From Neisseria dentiae (GTDB lineage: Bacteria; Pseudomonadota; Gammaproteobacteria; Burkholderiales; Neisseriaceae), in assembly GCF_024580525.1 (NCBI RefSeq), contig NZ_JANIKQ010000006.1, forward strand, positions 1 through 64,000: DNA of 64,000 bases, in the 5' to 3' direction. Below, one piece after another: positions 22,514-33,264 of the stretch (positions are counted from its first letter, which is position 1; the number at the start of each line of letters is the position of its first letter). The translations under genes were made by a program, and so were the position numbers. The notes under the pieces are model-generated. The model saw only the letters and a program-made list of their open reading frames with translations, had not been told where the DNA came from and made no database searches.

Positions 22514-23743
22514 TTAACGCTCCCGCAGAGCCTGCTTCATACGGGTGATCGGTTTGATGAGATATTGGAAAACGGTTTTTTCGCCGGTTTTCACGTCCAC
22601 CGTTGCCACCATACCGGGAATAATCGGCATATCTTTGCCATTGCGGTCTTTCAGGCTGTTGCTGTTGGTTTGTACCAAAATACGGTAATAAACCTGGTTG
22701 GGGTCGAGCTTCAAGTCGTTTACGCGGGCTTGGTTGCTGCTGCTGACCGTATCCGGGCTGATTAAAGTAACTTTGCCGTCCAAACCGCCGTAAATAGCAT
22801 AATCGTAAGCACTGATTTTAACCACGGCAGGCAGGCCGGGGCGCATAAATGCAACGTCTTGCGGGCGGATATAGGCCTCTACCAGCAGTTTGTCGTCCAA
22901 CGGCACAATCTGCAAAATATCCTGACCCACATTTACCACACCGCCCACAGTATTGATTTGGATATTTTTCACAATACCGCGCATCGGCGCACGAATTTGC
23001 GAACGCTCCACAGGATCGGCGCGCATCACCATATTTTCTTTGGCTTGGGCCAATTCCGACTCCGCCTGTACCAACTCGTTATTGGCATCAGCCATGTAGC
23101 GGTTTTTACGCTCGGCAATCTGCATGGCCAAATCGCTGGATTCACGTTGCATGCGCAGCAGTTCCACTTCTGAAACCACACCTTGCGCCACCATCGGTGC
23201 GGTAATGCTGATTTCTTTATCCAAAGTGGCTTTGCTGATGCTTAAGTTGTGAATGGCTTCGCTGACGGCGCGGCGGCGTGCAGCAAAAGCGGCCTGCTCG
23301 CGCTGTTTCAATTCGTTGCTGATACCTTGCGGGAAACTTAAATTGTTGTCATAGGCTTCGGCTTTCAAACGCGCAACCATCGCTTCGAGGTTTTGCACTT
23401 TGGCTTCGCTTTCACGCAGAATGGCCGAACTGCGGGTGTCGTCCAATCTCAGCAGAACCTGATCTTTTTCAACAATATCCCCTTCTTTAACCAGCATTTC
23501 GGTAATGATGCCCGGATCCAAACTCTGCACCACTTGCTCGCGGCTGCTGGGAATAACGTTACCCTGACCTCGGGTTACTTCTTCAATCGGGCTGTTATAC
23601 GCCCAAATCACAAACACCACCAAAAATACGAAAAACAGAATGATGACCCAAAACTGGCCGCTGTGTTTTTCTTTCTGCAAAGCGGCATTCAGGTCGTTTA
23701 CCAATGCCAAATCTTTGGATTTAATATTGTTTTCGCTACTCAT
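22514..23743 (-). CDS. type I secretion periplasmic adaptor (HlyD/LapC family)
   Basis: 409 aa. Membrane-fusion subunit linking the ABC exporter to the outer-membrane channel. Single N-terminal transmembrane segment (about 31-51, WVIILFFVFLVVFVIWAY), then the barrel-sandwich lipoyl half VIPSSREQVVQSLDPGIITEMLVKEGD, a long coiled-coil hairpin (about 110-250), and the second lipoyl half with the HlyD signature near QVYYRILVQT. Follows the ABC gene by 88 bp and is the third gene of the export set. Confidence 0.93.
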   Translation of the reverse strand: MSSENNIKSKDLALVNDLNAALQKEKHSGQFWVIILFFVFLVVFVIWAYNSPIEEVTRGQGNVIPSSREQVVQSLDPGIITEMLVKEGDIVEKDQVLLRLDDTRSSAILRESEAKVQNLEAMVARLKAEAYDNNLSFPQGISNELKQREQAAFAARRRAVSEAIHNLSISKATLDKEISITAPMVAQGVVSEVELLRMQRESSDLAMQIAERKNRYMADANNELVQAESELAQAKENMVMRADPVERSQIRAPMRGIVKNIQINTVGGVVNVGQDILQIVPLDDKLLVEAYIRPQDVAFMRPGLPAVVKISAYDYAIYGGLDGKVTLISPDTVSSSNQARVNDLKLDPNQVYYRILVQTNSNSLKDRNGKDMPIIPGMVATVDVKTGEKTVFQYLIKPITRMKQALRER

Positions 23744-23831
23744 AATGATAATACCTTTACGGTTTTGTTATAGGCCGTCTGAAAGGTAACGGCTTTATTG
23801 TTATGCTGTGATGCAGCAAACCGGTTTCACC

Positions 23832-25982
23832 TTATGCTGCCGGTTGCAGTTGTTTTTCGTTTTTCCTTTCGTTCTGCATCAGTTTTTGCAGCACCAAGTC
23901 ACGCGGGCCGTCCATCACAACCTTACCGTTATCCATTACGATAATGCGGTTCACGATTTGCAGAACCTGCGGGCGGTGGGTAACCAAAACCATGGTTCTG
24001 TCCTTGCCCCATTGTGCGACGGCATTCAGCGCCATACGTTCGGTTGCTTGATCCAAACCCGTAGTCGGTTCGTCCAACAACACAACTTTAGGGTTGCGCA
24101 AAGTCATACGAGCCAAAGCGATAATCTGTTTTTGCCCGCCCGACAAACCCAAACCGTCTTCACCCAGCGGCATATCCAAACCGCGGGGGTGGCTGCGGAT
24201 AATACGGTCGAGGCCGAAACGCTTGAGTGCGGTCAACAAGTCTTGATCGGTGGAATAACCGTCGGTACGCGCCAAGTCCATATTCTCGCGCAACGTACCC
24301 AAAAACAGACGCGGTGACTGGCTCAGCAACACAACCTGGTTACGCAGAAAATTGGGATCAAGCTGGCGCATATCGACACCGTCGAGCATCACGCTGCCTT
24401 TCTCGGCATCATACAAACCGCTGGCCAATTTCAACATCGTGCTTTTACCGCTGCCGATACGCCCCAAAATGCCCACTTTCTCGCCCGGGCGGATATTCAA
24501 ACGCAAATCGGTAACCGCCGCACTGCCTTCCTGCTGGTATTTGAACGATACATTCTCAAATGTAACGTTACCCTGCACATGGTCCAACGTGATGTATTGA
24601 CGCTCGGGGCTGCGTTCAATCGGGCGTTCCACAATATTGTTCACCCCTTCCAAAGCAAGTTTGGCCTGCTGGAACCGGGTTGCCAATCCTGCCACTTGCG
24701 CCAACGGCGCCAATGCGCGGCCAGACAAAATAACCGATGCAATCAGTGCGCCCATCGTGATCCTTTCCGCCGGATTTTCCGTGTGAATCAAATAAGTGCC
24801 GAGCAATACCAAAAATACGGTATTCAACTGCTGCATGCCGGTGGCGAAGTTCACCATAAAATTGCTGGTATCTTTCACCTTAATAGAGGAAGCCGAGGTT
24901 TTTGCAGTATATTCGTCCCAACGCTGTTGCGCCCAAGAGGTGGCATTGTTGGTTTTCAAAGTTTCAATCCCCTCAATCGCTTCAACCGCCAAACCGGAAC
25001 GCTGGGAAGACTCTTTCATCGATTCGTTGATATGACGGGAAAGCGGCCGCTGAACCAACAAACCTACAATCACCACAATGGGGATAATCATTAACGGAAC
25101 CAGTGCCAACTTGCCACCCACTACTGCAATCACCGTGATAAACAACAAGAGAAACGGCAAATCGACCAAAGTTAACAGGCTCGCACTGGTCATAAATTCA
25201 CGCACCGATTCAAATTCACGCAGGTTATTGGCATAAGAACCGGAAGACGCCGGTCTGTCGGCCAAACGCAATGCCATTACGCGGCGGAACAGTGCCGAGC
25301 TGATAATCAAATCGGCTTTTTTACCGGCAATATCGGTCAAATGGCCGCGAATCATTTTGGCGGCAAATTCAAACGTGATCGCCAAAATCACACCGATACT
25401 CAAAACCCACAGCGTTTCATAAGCCTGATTGGGAATCACACGGTCATACACATTCATCACATACAGTGAGCTGACCAACGCTAGAAAATTGATGATGAAA
25501 GTGGCGAGAATCACTTGGTAATAGTAGCTTCTAAAGCGCCAAATCACTTTCCAAAACCATGATTTGGGCAGGTGGTATTCCGGCAGCTCAGAACGCATAT
25601 CGGAAACCATTTTCTGCTTGATAAACCAGCAATAACCTAAATAGAGAATGGATAATTGGTCATAATCCAATTCTTGAGACAAACCGTCGGCTTGGCGGAC
25701 ATGATATTTACGGTTACGGCCTACACCTTCGATCTTGGTAACTACGGCTGCTTCTTCATTATGCAAAATCAGCACGACCGGCACGGCCAGCGAAGGAATG
25801 TCTTCCAAATTACGTTTGGACAGTGTGTTTTCAAAACCGTGGCTTTTTAAAACTTCCGAGAGCGAGTGGAAGTTGACGTTCAGTTTTTTATCCCGCACAA
25901 CCTCCGCAGCAAGTGCCGCTTCAGACACCGGCGCACCCAACAGGCGGGTAGCCAAAGCAATGTGTTCGATAATGGATTTCAT
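23832..25982 (-). CDS. type I secretion ABC transporter with C39-like domain (LapB/HlyB type)
   Basis: 716 aa. Inner-membrane exporter ATPase. Residues 1-130 form a C39-peptidase-like domain without the catalytic cysteine, as in RTX and LapA-type exporters that do not cleave a leader. Then a six-helix membrane domain (about 155-430) and a nucleotide-binding domain: Walker A GRIGSGKST near 507, signature LSGGQKQ, Walker B VVLLDEPT. The lack of a catalytic Cys predicts a substrate with an uncleaved C-terminal signal, such as an RTX adhesin. No such gene is in the window. Confidence 0.94.
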   Translation of the reverse strand: MKSIIEHIALATRLLGAPVSEAALAAEVVRDKKLNVNFHSLSEVLKSHGFENTLSKRNLEDIPSLAVPVVLILHNEEAAVVTKIEGVGRNRKYHVRQADGLSQELDYDQLSILYLGYCWFIKQKMVSDMRSELPEYHLPKSWFWKVIWRFRSYYYQVILATFIINFLALVSSLYVMNVYDRVIPNQAYETLWVLSIGVILAITFEFAAKMIRGHLTDIAGKKADLIISSALFRRVMALRLADRPASSGSYANNLREFESVREFMTSASLLTLVDLPFLLLFITVIAVVGGKLALVPLMIIPIVVIVGLLVQRPLSRHINESMKESSQRSGLAVEAIEGIETLKTNNATSWAQQRWDEYTAKTSASSIKVKDTSNFMVNFATGMQQLNTVFLVLLGTYLIHTENPAERITMGALIASVILSGRALAPLAQVAGLATRFQQAKLALEGVNNIVERPIERSPERQYITLDHVQGNVTFENVSFKYQQEGSAAVTDLRLNIRPGEKVGILGRIGSGKSTMLKLASGLYDAEKGSVMLDGVDMRQLDPNFLRNQVVLLSQSPRLFLGTLRENMDLARTDGYSTDQDLLTALKRFGLDRIIRSHPRGLDMPLGEDGLGLSGGQKQIIALARMTLRNPKVVLLDEPTTGLDQATERMALNAVAQWGKDRTMVLVTHRPQVLQIVNRIIVMDNGKVVMDGPRDLVLQKLMQNERKNEKQLQPAA

Positions 25983-26024
25983 AGTAATGTTTTCACGTTA
26001 ATGTTATTGGATTGTTCATTCAAA

Positions 26025-27293
26025 CTAGCGTGCCGCACCTGCCCAGCTGGCAACCTGCGACTGGGAAACCAAATATTCGAGGGCAGCATCCCGGAAATCG
26101 TTACGCGCATTGACGTTTTCCTGCTCGATGCCCGCCAATTCGTTATAAGCCCCCAAAACGTCGGTGAGGGTTCGGCGTGCGATTTTGAATTGCAGTTCGT
26201 AAGATTTCACAACCTCTTTTTGTGCGGCTATATGCTGCGCAGTGATGTCCTGACGCTGTTCGCTTTGCACCATGTCGATTTCGGCAGTTCGCGCTTTCTC
26301 GGTAACTTCACGGAGAATCTGTTCCGACTTGGAGTCGGCCGCAATCAGCGCCTGTGCATTCTTGTCTACATTATGCCGTGCGGCCATATCCAACACGTTC
26401 CAAGTCAGATTCAAATAAAGCTCTTTGCTGTCTTTGGTGGCCAAGCCTTCCAAATTGACAGCCGGCAGTCGCGATGCTTTGGTTACATCCAACTCGGCCT
26501 TAACACTTTCCCGCTCCGCCTGTTGGGCAAGATAAGACGGGTTCAACCCTTTATCTTCACTATTAAATTTTTTCACAATACCCGAGGCCGAATCACCGGC
26601 AAACGGATCTTTCAAATCTGCCGGCGAAATCGGTGAGGTTGTATATTTCGATAACCTGCTCAGTGCCATTTCCATAGTACGGCGAAGTTGCGCCATAGAG
26701 GTTTCCACCTGTAACTGGCGCGAACGGGCTTCAATCAACTCCGAACGGCGACCGCCGTCGTATTTAACGATAATGCTTAAATCTTTCAAAAGATTGTTGT
26801 GGCGGTTCAAACTTTGACGGCTGACATCCAACGACTCTTTGGCCCGCAATGCCGTTAAATACAGCTTACCGATCTCGCCACCCAATTGTTCTTGGGTTTC
26901 AAAATATTTGTGGCCGTAGTAAATTTCTTTGTGTTTATCCCGTCTGACAGCCGCGTTGATACCGCCCCAAGAATAAAGATTCAAACTACCCCGCACACCT
27001 AGGCCGTTATCCTTATCGTTGCTGCTGTATTTATGTTTTTGTGTAATAACTTGGGTACCGGTAAGCGCTAATACCGGGTAATGGCCGGCACGGGTGGCTT
27101 TTGTAGTGCTTTTGGCTGCATTTTCATTGGCTTTCGCCTCCAATAAGGCCGGGTCGGAAACCAAAGAACGTTTAAGAATATCTTTCAACCCCTGCGCCCC
27201 GGCAGTTTGTAGGCTAAAAAGCAACAGTAGCGGCAAAACCGGCCATTTTTCCAGTTTTCCGCTCAGAGAGAATGGGGACATATTTTTTTTCAT
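26025..27293 (-). CDS. TolC-family outer-membrane channel of a type I secretion system
   Basis: 422 aa. Signal sequence (about 16-33, WPVLPLLLLFSLQTAGAQ) and two repeated outer-membrane efflux domains rich in long amphipathic helices (AGHYPVLALTGTQ; ASRLPAVNLEGLA) with the SLNLYSWGG beta segment. First gene of a minus-strand operon with the ABC exporter (42 bp away) and adaptor. The promoter must lie in the AT-rich stretch 27294-27580, which has no other gene. Confidence 0.9.
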   Translation of the reverse strand: MKKNMSPFSLSGKLEKWPVLPLLLLFSLQTAGAQGLKDILKRSLVSDPALLEAKANENAAKSTTKATRAGHYPVLALTGTQVITQKHKYSSNDKDNGLGVRGSLNLYSWGGINAAVRRDKHKEIYYGHKYFETQEQLGGEIGKLYLTALRAKESLDVSRQSLNRHNNLLKDLSIIVKYDGGRRSELIEARSRQLQVETSMAQLRRTMEMALSRLSKYTTSPISPADLKDPFAGDSASGIVKKFNSEDKGLNPSYLAQQAERESVKAELDVTKASRLPAVNLEGLATKDSKELYLNLTWNVLDMAARHNVDKNAQALIAADSKSEQILREVTEKARTAEIDMVQSEQRQDITAQHIAAQKEVVKSYELQFKIARRTLTDVLGAYNELAGIEQENVNARNDFRDAALEYLVSQSQVASWAGAAR

Positions 27294-27582
27294 TTTTTTA
27301 TAAAGCCATCGTAATGTTTGTACAACTTCCGATATTTCAAAACCGGAAATTGTTTGTCGTTATTAAAGATAGGACTTTGTACTAATTTTATTAGCATAAC
27401 ACTATATTTAACATTTCCCGGTAAATCTCAGATGAAAGGTAGGGAAAAGCTACCCAAAGTACATAGTAAACCATACTACCACGGAATTGACTATTATTTT
27501 ATGAATGTCTCCATCTCTTTAAAAATACCAGTTAAAGACTTTCACACTTAAAATATTCCGAATAGTTATTTTTGCAATAAAG

Positions 27583-27615
27583 AAAAAATCCCACTGCTAA
27601 TGCAATGGGATTTTT
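27583..27615 (-). terminator. rplY terminator
   Basis: AAAAATCCCA / TGGGATTTTT stem of 10 bp, 12 bp after the rplY stop on the minus strand. Confidence 0.8.
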
Positions 27616-27627
27616 CCAATGGATTAC

Positions 27628-28200
27628 TTAGCGTTTTTTACCAGTAACGGTAGCAACAGCCAAGTCGGCATTACGTTTCAATGCCACGCTTTGCACGCCT
27701 TCGGGGAATTTGATGTCCGACAGGTGCAGGATATCACCGGCTACTACATTACCGCAATCCAATTCCAAAGCTGCGGGAATATCTTTAGGCAAGGCCACTA
27801 CTTCAACGGTGGTATTCAACAGGGAAACACGGCCGCCTTGCAGTTTAACGGCTTGTGAGGTTTCTGCATTAATAATGTGCAGCGGCACGCGGATACGCAG
27901 CGGCTTGGCGGCATCAACGACTTGGAAGTCGATATGCTGCACTTGCTGGCGGAACGGGTGCATTTGGAAATCACGCACGATAACGTCTTGGGTTTTGCCG
28001 TCTAAAGTCAGTTTAATCAATGCGGTATGGAAAGATTCTTTTTCCAATGCGTAATATACGGTTTTGTGATCCACAGAGATGGCAACCGGCTCTTGGCCTT
28101 CACCGTAAAGCACGGCGGGGGTTTGGCCTTCGCGACGCAGGCGGCGGCTCGCACCAGTGCCCTGGGCATCGCGAACGGTAGCTTGAATTTCGTATGACAT
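27628..28200 (-). CDS. rplY: 50S ribosomal protein L25 (general stress protein Ctc form)
   Basis: 190 aa, the long two-domain L25/Ctc form. N-terminal 5S-rRNA-binding domain ([23 protein letters not shown] ... AVLYGEG) and a C-terminal TL5-like beta domain. It is the last gene of a conserved minus-strand cluster and lies 67 bp after prs, with its own terminator. Confidence 0.96.
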   Translation of the reverse strand: MSYEIQATVRDAQGTGASRRLRREGQTPAVLYGEGQEPVAISVDHKTVYYALEKESFHTALIKLTLDGKTQDVIVRDFQMHPFRQQVQHIDFQVVDAAKPLRIRVPLHIINAETSQAVKLQGGRVSLLNTTVEVVALPKDIPAALELDCGNVVAGDILHLSDIKFPEGVQSVALKRNADLAVATVTGKKR

Positions 28201-28267
28201 AATAAAAATACTCCAAAAGAAACAAAACAGTTGCCGTCGGCCGCGACCAGCTTAAGGCAACATCGGA

Positions 28268-29254
28268 TTAAGGCAGAAACACACTGCCTGCTGTCAACAC
28301 ATCTTCATTAAAAAGATATGAAACAGATTCTTCATTGCTGATGCGGCGCACGGTTTCGGCAAGCAGACCGGCAATTGTTACTTGGCGGATGCGGTCGCAA
28401 CTGCGCGCAGCTTCAGACAAGGGGATGGTATCGGTAACGACAACCTGATCGATATCGGAAGAAGCGATGCGGGATACGGCTTCACCCGAAAATACGGGGT
28501 GGGTGGCATAAGCCAGCACCCGTGACGCGCCCCGCTCTTTCAATGCGGAAGCGGCTTTGCACAAAGTATTCGCGGTATCGATCATATCGTCGACAATCAG
28601 GCAGGTTCTGCCTTGGATATCGCCGATAATATTCATTACCTCCGCCACATTGGCTTTAGGGCGGCGTTTGTCGATAATCGCCAAATCAACGTTCAATACT
28701 TTTGCCACAGCACGCGCACGAACCACACCGCCGATATCGGGGCTGACAACAGTCAGATCCTCGATGCGCTGGCGCTGGATATCGTTAATCAGAATCGGTG
28801 TGGCATAAATATTATCTACCGGAATATCAAAAAAACCTTGGATTTGGTCGGCATGCAAATCAACGGTCAAGACACGGTCGATGCCTGCCGAATACAGCAT
28901 ATTGGCCACCAGTTTGGCCGAAATCGGCACGCGCACCGAGCGCGGGCGGCGGTCTTGGCGGGCATAGCCGAAATAAGGAATAGCGGCGGTAATACGGCCT
29001 GCCGACGCGCGTTTGAGCGCATCGGCCATAGTCAGCACTTCCATCAGGTTATCGTTGGTCGGCGCACAGGTTGGCTGCAAAATAAATACGTCACGGCCGC
29101 GCACGTTTTCCAGAAGCTCGACTGCGACTTCGCCGTCTGAAAACTTGCTAACGGAAGCATTGCCTAGTGAAATATCCAAATGTTTTACCACTTTTTGCGC
29201 CAATTCAGGATTGGCATTACCGGTAAACACCATCAAACTGTCGTATGCAGCCAT
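28268..29254 (-). CDS. prs: ribose-phosphate pyrophosphokinase (PRPP synthase)
   Basis: 328 aa. Makes PRPP from ribose 5-phosphate and ATP for purine, pyrimidine, His, Trp and NAD synthesis. Motifs: [16 protein letters not shown] [38 protein letters not shown], and the PRPP loop [13 protein letters not shown]. The frame opens at 29302, but [10 protein letters not shown] at 29254 matches the family and has GGTGATGAAG just upstream. Confidence 0.97.
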   Translation of the reverse strand: MAAYDSLMVFTGNANPELAQKVVKHLDISLGNASVSKFSDGEVAVELLENVRGRDVFILQPTCAPTNDNLMEVLTMADALKRASAGRITAAIPYFGYARQDRRPRSVRVPISAKLVANMLYSAGIDRVLTVDLHADQIQGFFDIPVDNIYATPILINDIQRQRIEDLTVVSPDIGGVVRARAVAKVLNVDLAIIDKRRPKANVAEVMNIIGDIQGRTCLIVDDMIDTANTLCKAASALKERGASRVLAYATHPVFSGEAVSRIASSDIDQVVVTDTIPLSEAARSCDRIRQVTIAGLLAETVRRISNEESVSYLFNEDVLTAGSVFLP

Positions 29255-29462
29255 ATCTTCATCACCTGGGATTGTGTTGGATTTGTGCTCGGAAAACATC
29301 ACGCTTCCTTCCGCTTTTGGCCTTGCGGCCGGAAACCGACATTATACGCCCGAGTATGGTGCATTCAAAGCCCCTGCCCGCAATTATCGGTTTTCAGACG
29401 GCCTTATGCACACTCCCCGCACAATATAAAAAGCGTGCGAGAAACTCACACGCTTTTCCGAT

Positions 29463-29538
29463 TGGCTGGGGAGGAAGGATTCGAACCTTCGCATGCTGGA
29501 ATCAAAATCCAGTGTCTTAACCACTTGACGACTCCCCA
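29463..29538 (-). tRNA. tRNA-Gln(UUG), copy 1
   Basis: 76 nt including an encoded CCA. Acceptor TGGGGAG / CTCCCCA, anticodon loop TTTTGAT giving anticodon TTG, and T-loop GGTTCGAATCC. Identical to the neighbouring copy and located between ispE and prs. Confidence 0.96.
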
Positions 29539-29547
29539 ATTCGGGGT

Positions 29548-29623
29548 TGGCTGGGGAGGAAGGATTCGAACCTTCGCATGCTGGAATCAAAATCCAGTGT
29601 CTTAACCACTTGACGACTCCCCA
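29548..29623 (-). tRNA. tRNA-Gln(UUG), copy 2
   Basis: 76 nt with encoded CCA, same sequence as the copy at 29463-29538 and separated from it by 9 bp, so they are probably one precursor. Anticodon TTG. Confidence 0.96.
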
Positions 29624-29640
29624 ACACAATAAAACTTTAC

Positions 29641-30489
29641 CTATACCTGCAACGGGTGACGGGTGAGACCCTTCACGCAATATGCTTCATAGTTTTCCGA
29701 AATTTGCCCGAACGCGGCAGCGGCTTCATCTTCGCTATCGAAAGTGGCAAACAGGCAGGCACCGGAGCCTGTCATTAATGTTTTGCCTAATTTTTCAAGC
29801 ACCCGATAAGCTTCCGAAACTGCGGGATATTCCTGAAAAACCACCGCCTGCATATCGTTTCTGAACGGTTGCAGCGATTGGAAAGACGGCATTATGCTGG
29901 GTTCGGAATTTCGTGTCAAGCGTTCGTGAGAAAAAATCACGGCTGTGCTGACGTGTACGGGCGGCTTCACCACCACATACCATTGCTGCGGAATATGCAG
30001 CTCGGTTAATTGCTCGCCTATGCCTTTGGCAAATGCGTTTTTACCGAATATGAAAAACGGCACGTCAGCCCCTAGTTTCACGCCAATGTCTATCAGCTGC
30101 TGCCGCGTCAACGCACACCGCCACAATTTATTCAATACCATCAGCACAGTGGCGGCATCGGAACTGCCCCCACCCAAGCCGCCGCCCATCGGAATACGTT
30201 TTTCCAACCAAATATCCGCACCGCACAGGCCGTCTGAAAAAGGCTGCAAAGCAGCAGCGGCACGGTAGGTTAAATCGGCTTCGGTAGGCACACCGCTAAT
30301 CGGGGTGTGCAATATGATTTGTCGGTCGTTGCGCGGGGCGATGTAAACCGTGTCGCACAAATCAATCAAGCAGAATATGCTTTCCAACTCATGATAGCCG
30401 TCGGCACGACGGCCGGTGATGCGCAAATCCAAATTCAGCTTGGCCGGAGCCAGATAAGCCTGCGCGCCGGCAGGCACAATCAGCGCCAT
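29641..30489 (-). CDS. ispE: 4-diphosphocytidyl-2-C-methyl-D-erythritol kinase
   Basis: 282 aa. GHMP kinase of the MEP isoprenoid pathway. The substrate motif [23 protein letters not shown] is near the N-terminus and the ATP loop is [14 protein letters not shown] near residue 95; [11 protein letters not shown] is near the C-terminus. The frame opens at 30516, overlapping lolB, but MALIVPAG at 30489 with AAGG about 8 nt upstream is preferred. Follows lolB by 10 bp. Confidence 0.95.
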   Translation of the reverse strand: MALIVPAGAQAYLAPAKLNLDLRITGRRADGYHELESIFCLIDLCDTVYIAPRNDRQIILHTPISGVPTEADLTYRAAAALQPFSDGLCGADIWLEKRIPMGGGLGGGSSDAATVLMVLNKLWRCALTRQQLIDIGVKLGADVPFFIFGKNAFAKGIGEQLTELHIPQQWYVVVKPPVHVSTAVIFSHERLTRNSEPSIMPSFQSLQPFRNDMQAVVFQEYPAVSEAYRVLEKLGKTLMTGSGACLFATFDSEDEAAAAFGQISENYEAYCVKGLTRHPLQV

Positions 30490-30499
30490 GATTGCGCCC

Positions 30500-31093
30500 T
30501 TAACTGCGTGCCGCACACTGTGCGGGTGCGTTGGTATCTTTGGTTTTTTCCATTTGGTCGAACACCAGCCGCAAAGTCAGTTTTGGGCTTTCGAGCAACA
30601 GTATGCGCGGCGTGCCGTTTTCATTCAGCGAACGTGAAATAGTCCATTCAAACTGCTGCAAACGGCCGTCGGGCAAAAGTTGGTAAGGGGCATTTTTCAC
30701 CCATTGGCCGTTCGCCCATATATGCAGGTATTGCACCGGCATGGGAAAACCCAACAATTGTTCGCTCAATTCCTGCGCGGTGGCGGCCTGGTATTTTTTA
30801 CCTTTGCTGTCAACAGCCAACACGCCCATGCTGTCTTGGCAAAGCTGCCCCAACGTGTTGCCCAGCGGGGTGTTGACGTTGATGGTTTGAACTTGGTTTT
30901 GATAAGTCCAATCGAAATTGGCATATGAACCTTTTTCATTCACTTTCACAGCCAACCGGCCATCGGCGGCGAAGTCGCCGATATCGGTTTGTGCGCGCCA
31001 GCTCTCTTTATCAGCCAAGCGCGGCTGAGCACAGGCAGCGAGCAGCAATGCAGCGGCACTGCACAAAATAAACTTGGTATGTTTGTTTTTCAT
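30500..31093 (-). CDS. lolB: outer-membrane lipoprotein receptor LolB
   Basis: 197 aa. Accepts lipoproteins from LolA and inserts them in the outer membrane. Lipobox LAA-C with C21. Conserved [19 protein letters not shown] and [22 protein letters not shown] patterns fit the LolB beta-barrel half. Placed between the TPR gene and ispE, as in other Neisseria. Confidence 0.9.
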   Translation of the reverse strand: MKNKHTKFILCSAAALLLAACAQPRLADKESWRAQTDIGDFAADGRLAVKVNEKGSYANFDWTYQNQVQTINVNTPLGNTLGQLCQDSMGVLAVDSKGKKYQAATAQELSEQLLGFPMPVQYLHIWANGQWVKNAPYQLLPDGRLQQFEWTISRSLNENGTPRILLLESPKLTLRLVFDQMEKTKDTNAPAQCAARS

Positions 31094-31240
31094 GAAATAC
31101 CTATATGATTGTTTTTTTCAGACGGCCTAAGAAACTTGAAACAGCCGGTTCTCAATATCAGGCTTGACCGGCAAATCAGCGGTTAAGTTCATTTAAGGCC
31201 GTCTGAAAATAAAATACCGGCTGTTTTACTGCCTGCGCAC

Positions 31241-33097
31241 TTATTTTCTGCGGTTGGTTTTCGAACCGACTGCCGGCAGCTTCACGCCCAAGCGCTGCAA
31301 GGTTTTTTGCAGCACGGCATCGTCGGCTCCTTTGCTCAAACCTTCACGCCATACGGATTTGGCTTTCTCCTGCTGGCCGAGTTTCCACAACACTTCACCC
31401 AAATGGGCGGCCACTTCGGGATCGGGAAACTGGGCGTATGCGTACTCGAGATACGGCAGCGCCGACTGTGCATCGCCTTTCAGATAATATGCCCAACCCA
31501 TACTGTCGTTGATGGCGGCGGATTCCGGCTCTTGCTGATAGGCGGCCTGAATCAGCCTGAAAGCTTCTTCCACATCATATTCGGGCAACGAAAACATGGT
31601 GTAGCCCAACGCGTTCAAACCGGCGGCGCTGTTCGGATTCAGCTCGAGATAACGGCGCAAATCGGCCACGGCTTTTTCAGGCTGGCCGAGTTTGTCGGCA
31701 TACAGCATGGCGCGCTGGTAGAGAATATCGGGCAAACGCTCTTTGCCGCCCGGCTGTTTTTCTGCATTGGCTGCTAAAACGTTCAATTCGGCCAACGCCT
31801 CTCGCGGGCTGTTGTGCTTGCTCAAGGCAAACAGATACACCCGTTGCACGTCGCTCATGCTGAAAAAGCGGCCTTGCTGTTCCGGCAGGCGTTGGGCGCG
31901 ACGTGCCTCCGCCAGCGCTTTGCTGCCGTTGCCCTGCTCGGCTTCGATAGAGGCTTTGAGCACGGCTTTATCAAATACATATTCGGGCGCGGTGATTTTA
32001 TCTACCCAGGCTTTGGCCTGTTTGAAATCTCTCGCGTCGGCATAGCGCATCGCACCGATTACCGCGGCACGGCTTTTCTGCTCGCTGGTGCCGATGCGGT
32101 AGGCTTTGTCGAGATAACTGCCTACCGTCGAAATATCTTCTTCGCGGCTAACCGACAAAATGGCCGCCTGAATGTATAAATCGGCATTCGGGTTTTGGTT
32201 CAGCAGGGTTTGCAGGCGCTGGTAGGCTCTGTCGTTCTGACCGTCGGCTATCAGGCTGCTGATTTCCATTTCCTGCCACACCGGCGACAGTTTGGCGGTG
32301 TCGGTTTCGGTAAAGAAGCGGCGCAGGATTTTCGGGCTGTGCTGCGCCACCAAACGCAGGGTGGCTTCGGTGGGCGGCAGGATTTCGGTGTCGAGCTTGG
32401 CCAAACGCTGCAAAGCATTCACGGCATCACGCTCTTTATTATTTTGCGCGCTGAAAATCAAGTCGGCAATGGCCGCTTCAGGCAAATCGGCATAGCGCTT
32501 GGTGGCTTTGTGCACATCTTTACCGATTTTCCCTGCCAATTGGGGCTGCTGCACGCTGATTTGCGACAACAACAAGAAAATGCGCCGCACCTGCTCCTCG
32601 TTTGCATGCTTCAGGATATCGTCCAAATCTTTGCCGGTACGGTCGGTTTTGCCGGTAACCAAATCACGCGCCCACGCCATGCGTTTTTGCGCATTGCCCG
32701 GCACAGGCTCGATTTCGCGCCACTTCTGGTAAATCTGTTCCGCCTGCTGATAAGCGTTCAGCGAAACCGCCATCTCCATCGCACGTTCGGCCACCTCGGG
32801 GCTTTTGGTGCGGTTGAGCATCACCAGATAAGTGGCCAGCGCCGTGCCGGGTTCGCCTTTCTGCAAGGCCATTTCACCGCCCAGCAAGGTAAACATATCG
32901 TTGGCACGCTCGACGATACCCGCACGGCGTTCGTATTCCAAAGCCCGCTCTTCGGGCGAATAAAGGCTTTTTTTCGCAGCCTGCTGCACGGCCTGCGGCG
33001 GCTGCTTAGGCGTTTCGCCCACGGCGTAAACGCTGCCGGCAAACAGCAGCATCACCGCCAGCGCGGCGGAATGGATTTCGGTTCGGCCAAAAAACAT
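31241..33097 (-). CDS. exported tetratricopeptide-repeat protein
   Basis: 618 aa. Signal peptide (AALAVMLLFAGSVYAVG). Helical repeats throughout, with clear TPR units near the C-terminus (AAGLNALGYTMFSLPEYDVEE; AAINDSMGWAYYLKGDAQSA; AAHLGEVLWKLGQQEKA). The positively charged tail is KLPAVGSKTNRRK. Conserved upstream neighbour of lolB in Neisseria. Function unknown; a scaffold role in the periplasm or outer membrane is inferred from the repeats. Confidence 0.88.
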   Translation of the reverse strand: MFFGRTEIHSAALAVMLLFAGSVYAVGETPKQPPQAVQQAAKKSLYSPEERALEYERRAGIVERANDMFTLLGGEMALQKGEPGTALATYLVMLNRTKSPEVAERAMEMAVSLNAYQQAEQIYQKWREIEPVPGNAQKRMAWARDLVTGKTDRTGKDLDDILKHANEEQVRRIFLLLSQISVQQPQLAGKIGKDVHKATKRYADLPEAAIADLIFSAQNNKERDAVNALQRLAKLDTEILPPTEATLRLVAQHSPKILRRFFTETDTAKLSPVWQEMEISSLIADGQNDRAYQRLQTLLNQNPNADLYIQAAILSVSREEDISTVGSYLDKAYRIGTSEQKSRAAVIGAMRYADARDFKQAKAWVDKITAPEYVFDKAVLKASIEAEQGNGSKALAEARRAQRLPEQQGRFFSMSDVQRVYLFALSKHNSPREALAELNVLAANAEKQPGGKERLPDILYQRAMLYADKLGQPEKAVADLRRYLELNPNSAAGLNALGYTMFSLPEYDVEEAFRLIQAAYQQEPESAAINDSMGWAYYLKGDAQSALPYLEYAYAQFPDPEVAAHLGEVLWKLGQQEKAKSVWREGLSKGADDAVLQKTLQRLGVKLPAVGSKTNRRK

Positions 33098-33264
33098 ACA
33101 CTTTCCTTAATGGCGGGCAAAACCGGCACGCTTTCAGACGGCCTGTACCCCGATATACAAATGTGCAATACTTTATCACAAGCCCGCGGCTTTGTTGATA
33201 TTGCCTACCGCACCCTACCTATGTAAAAGTATGCAGGCCGTCTGAAAACAACAGATAACACATC

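Noticed and set aside
27318..27551. 77-codon plus-strand ORF in the gap between the TolC-like gene and rplY.
   Set aside because: AT-rich promoter region, no ribosome site, no domain-like pattern.
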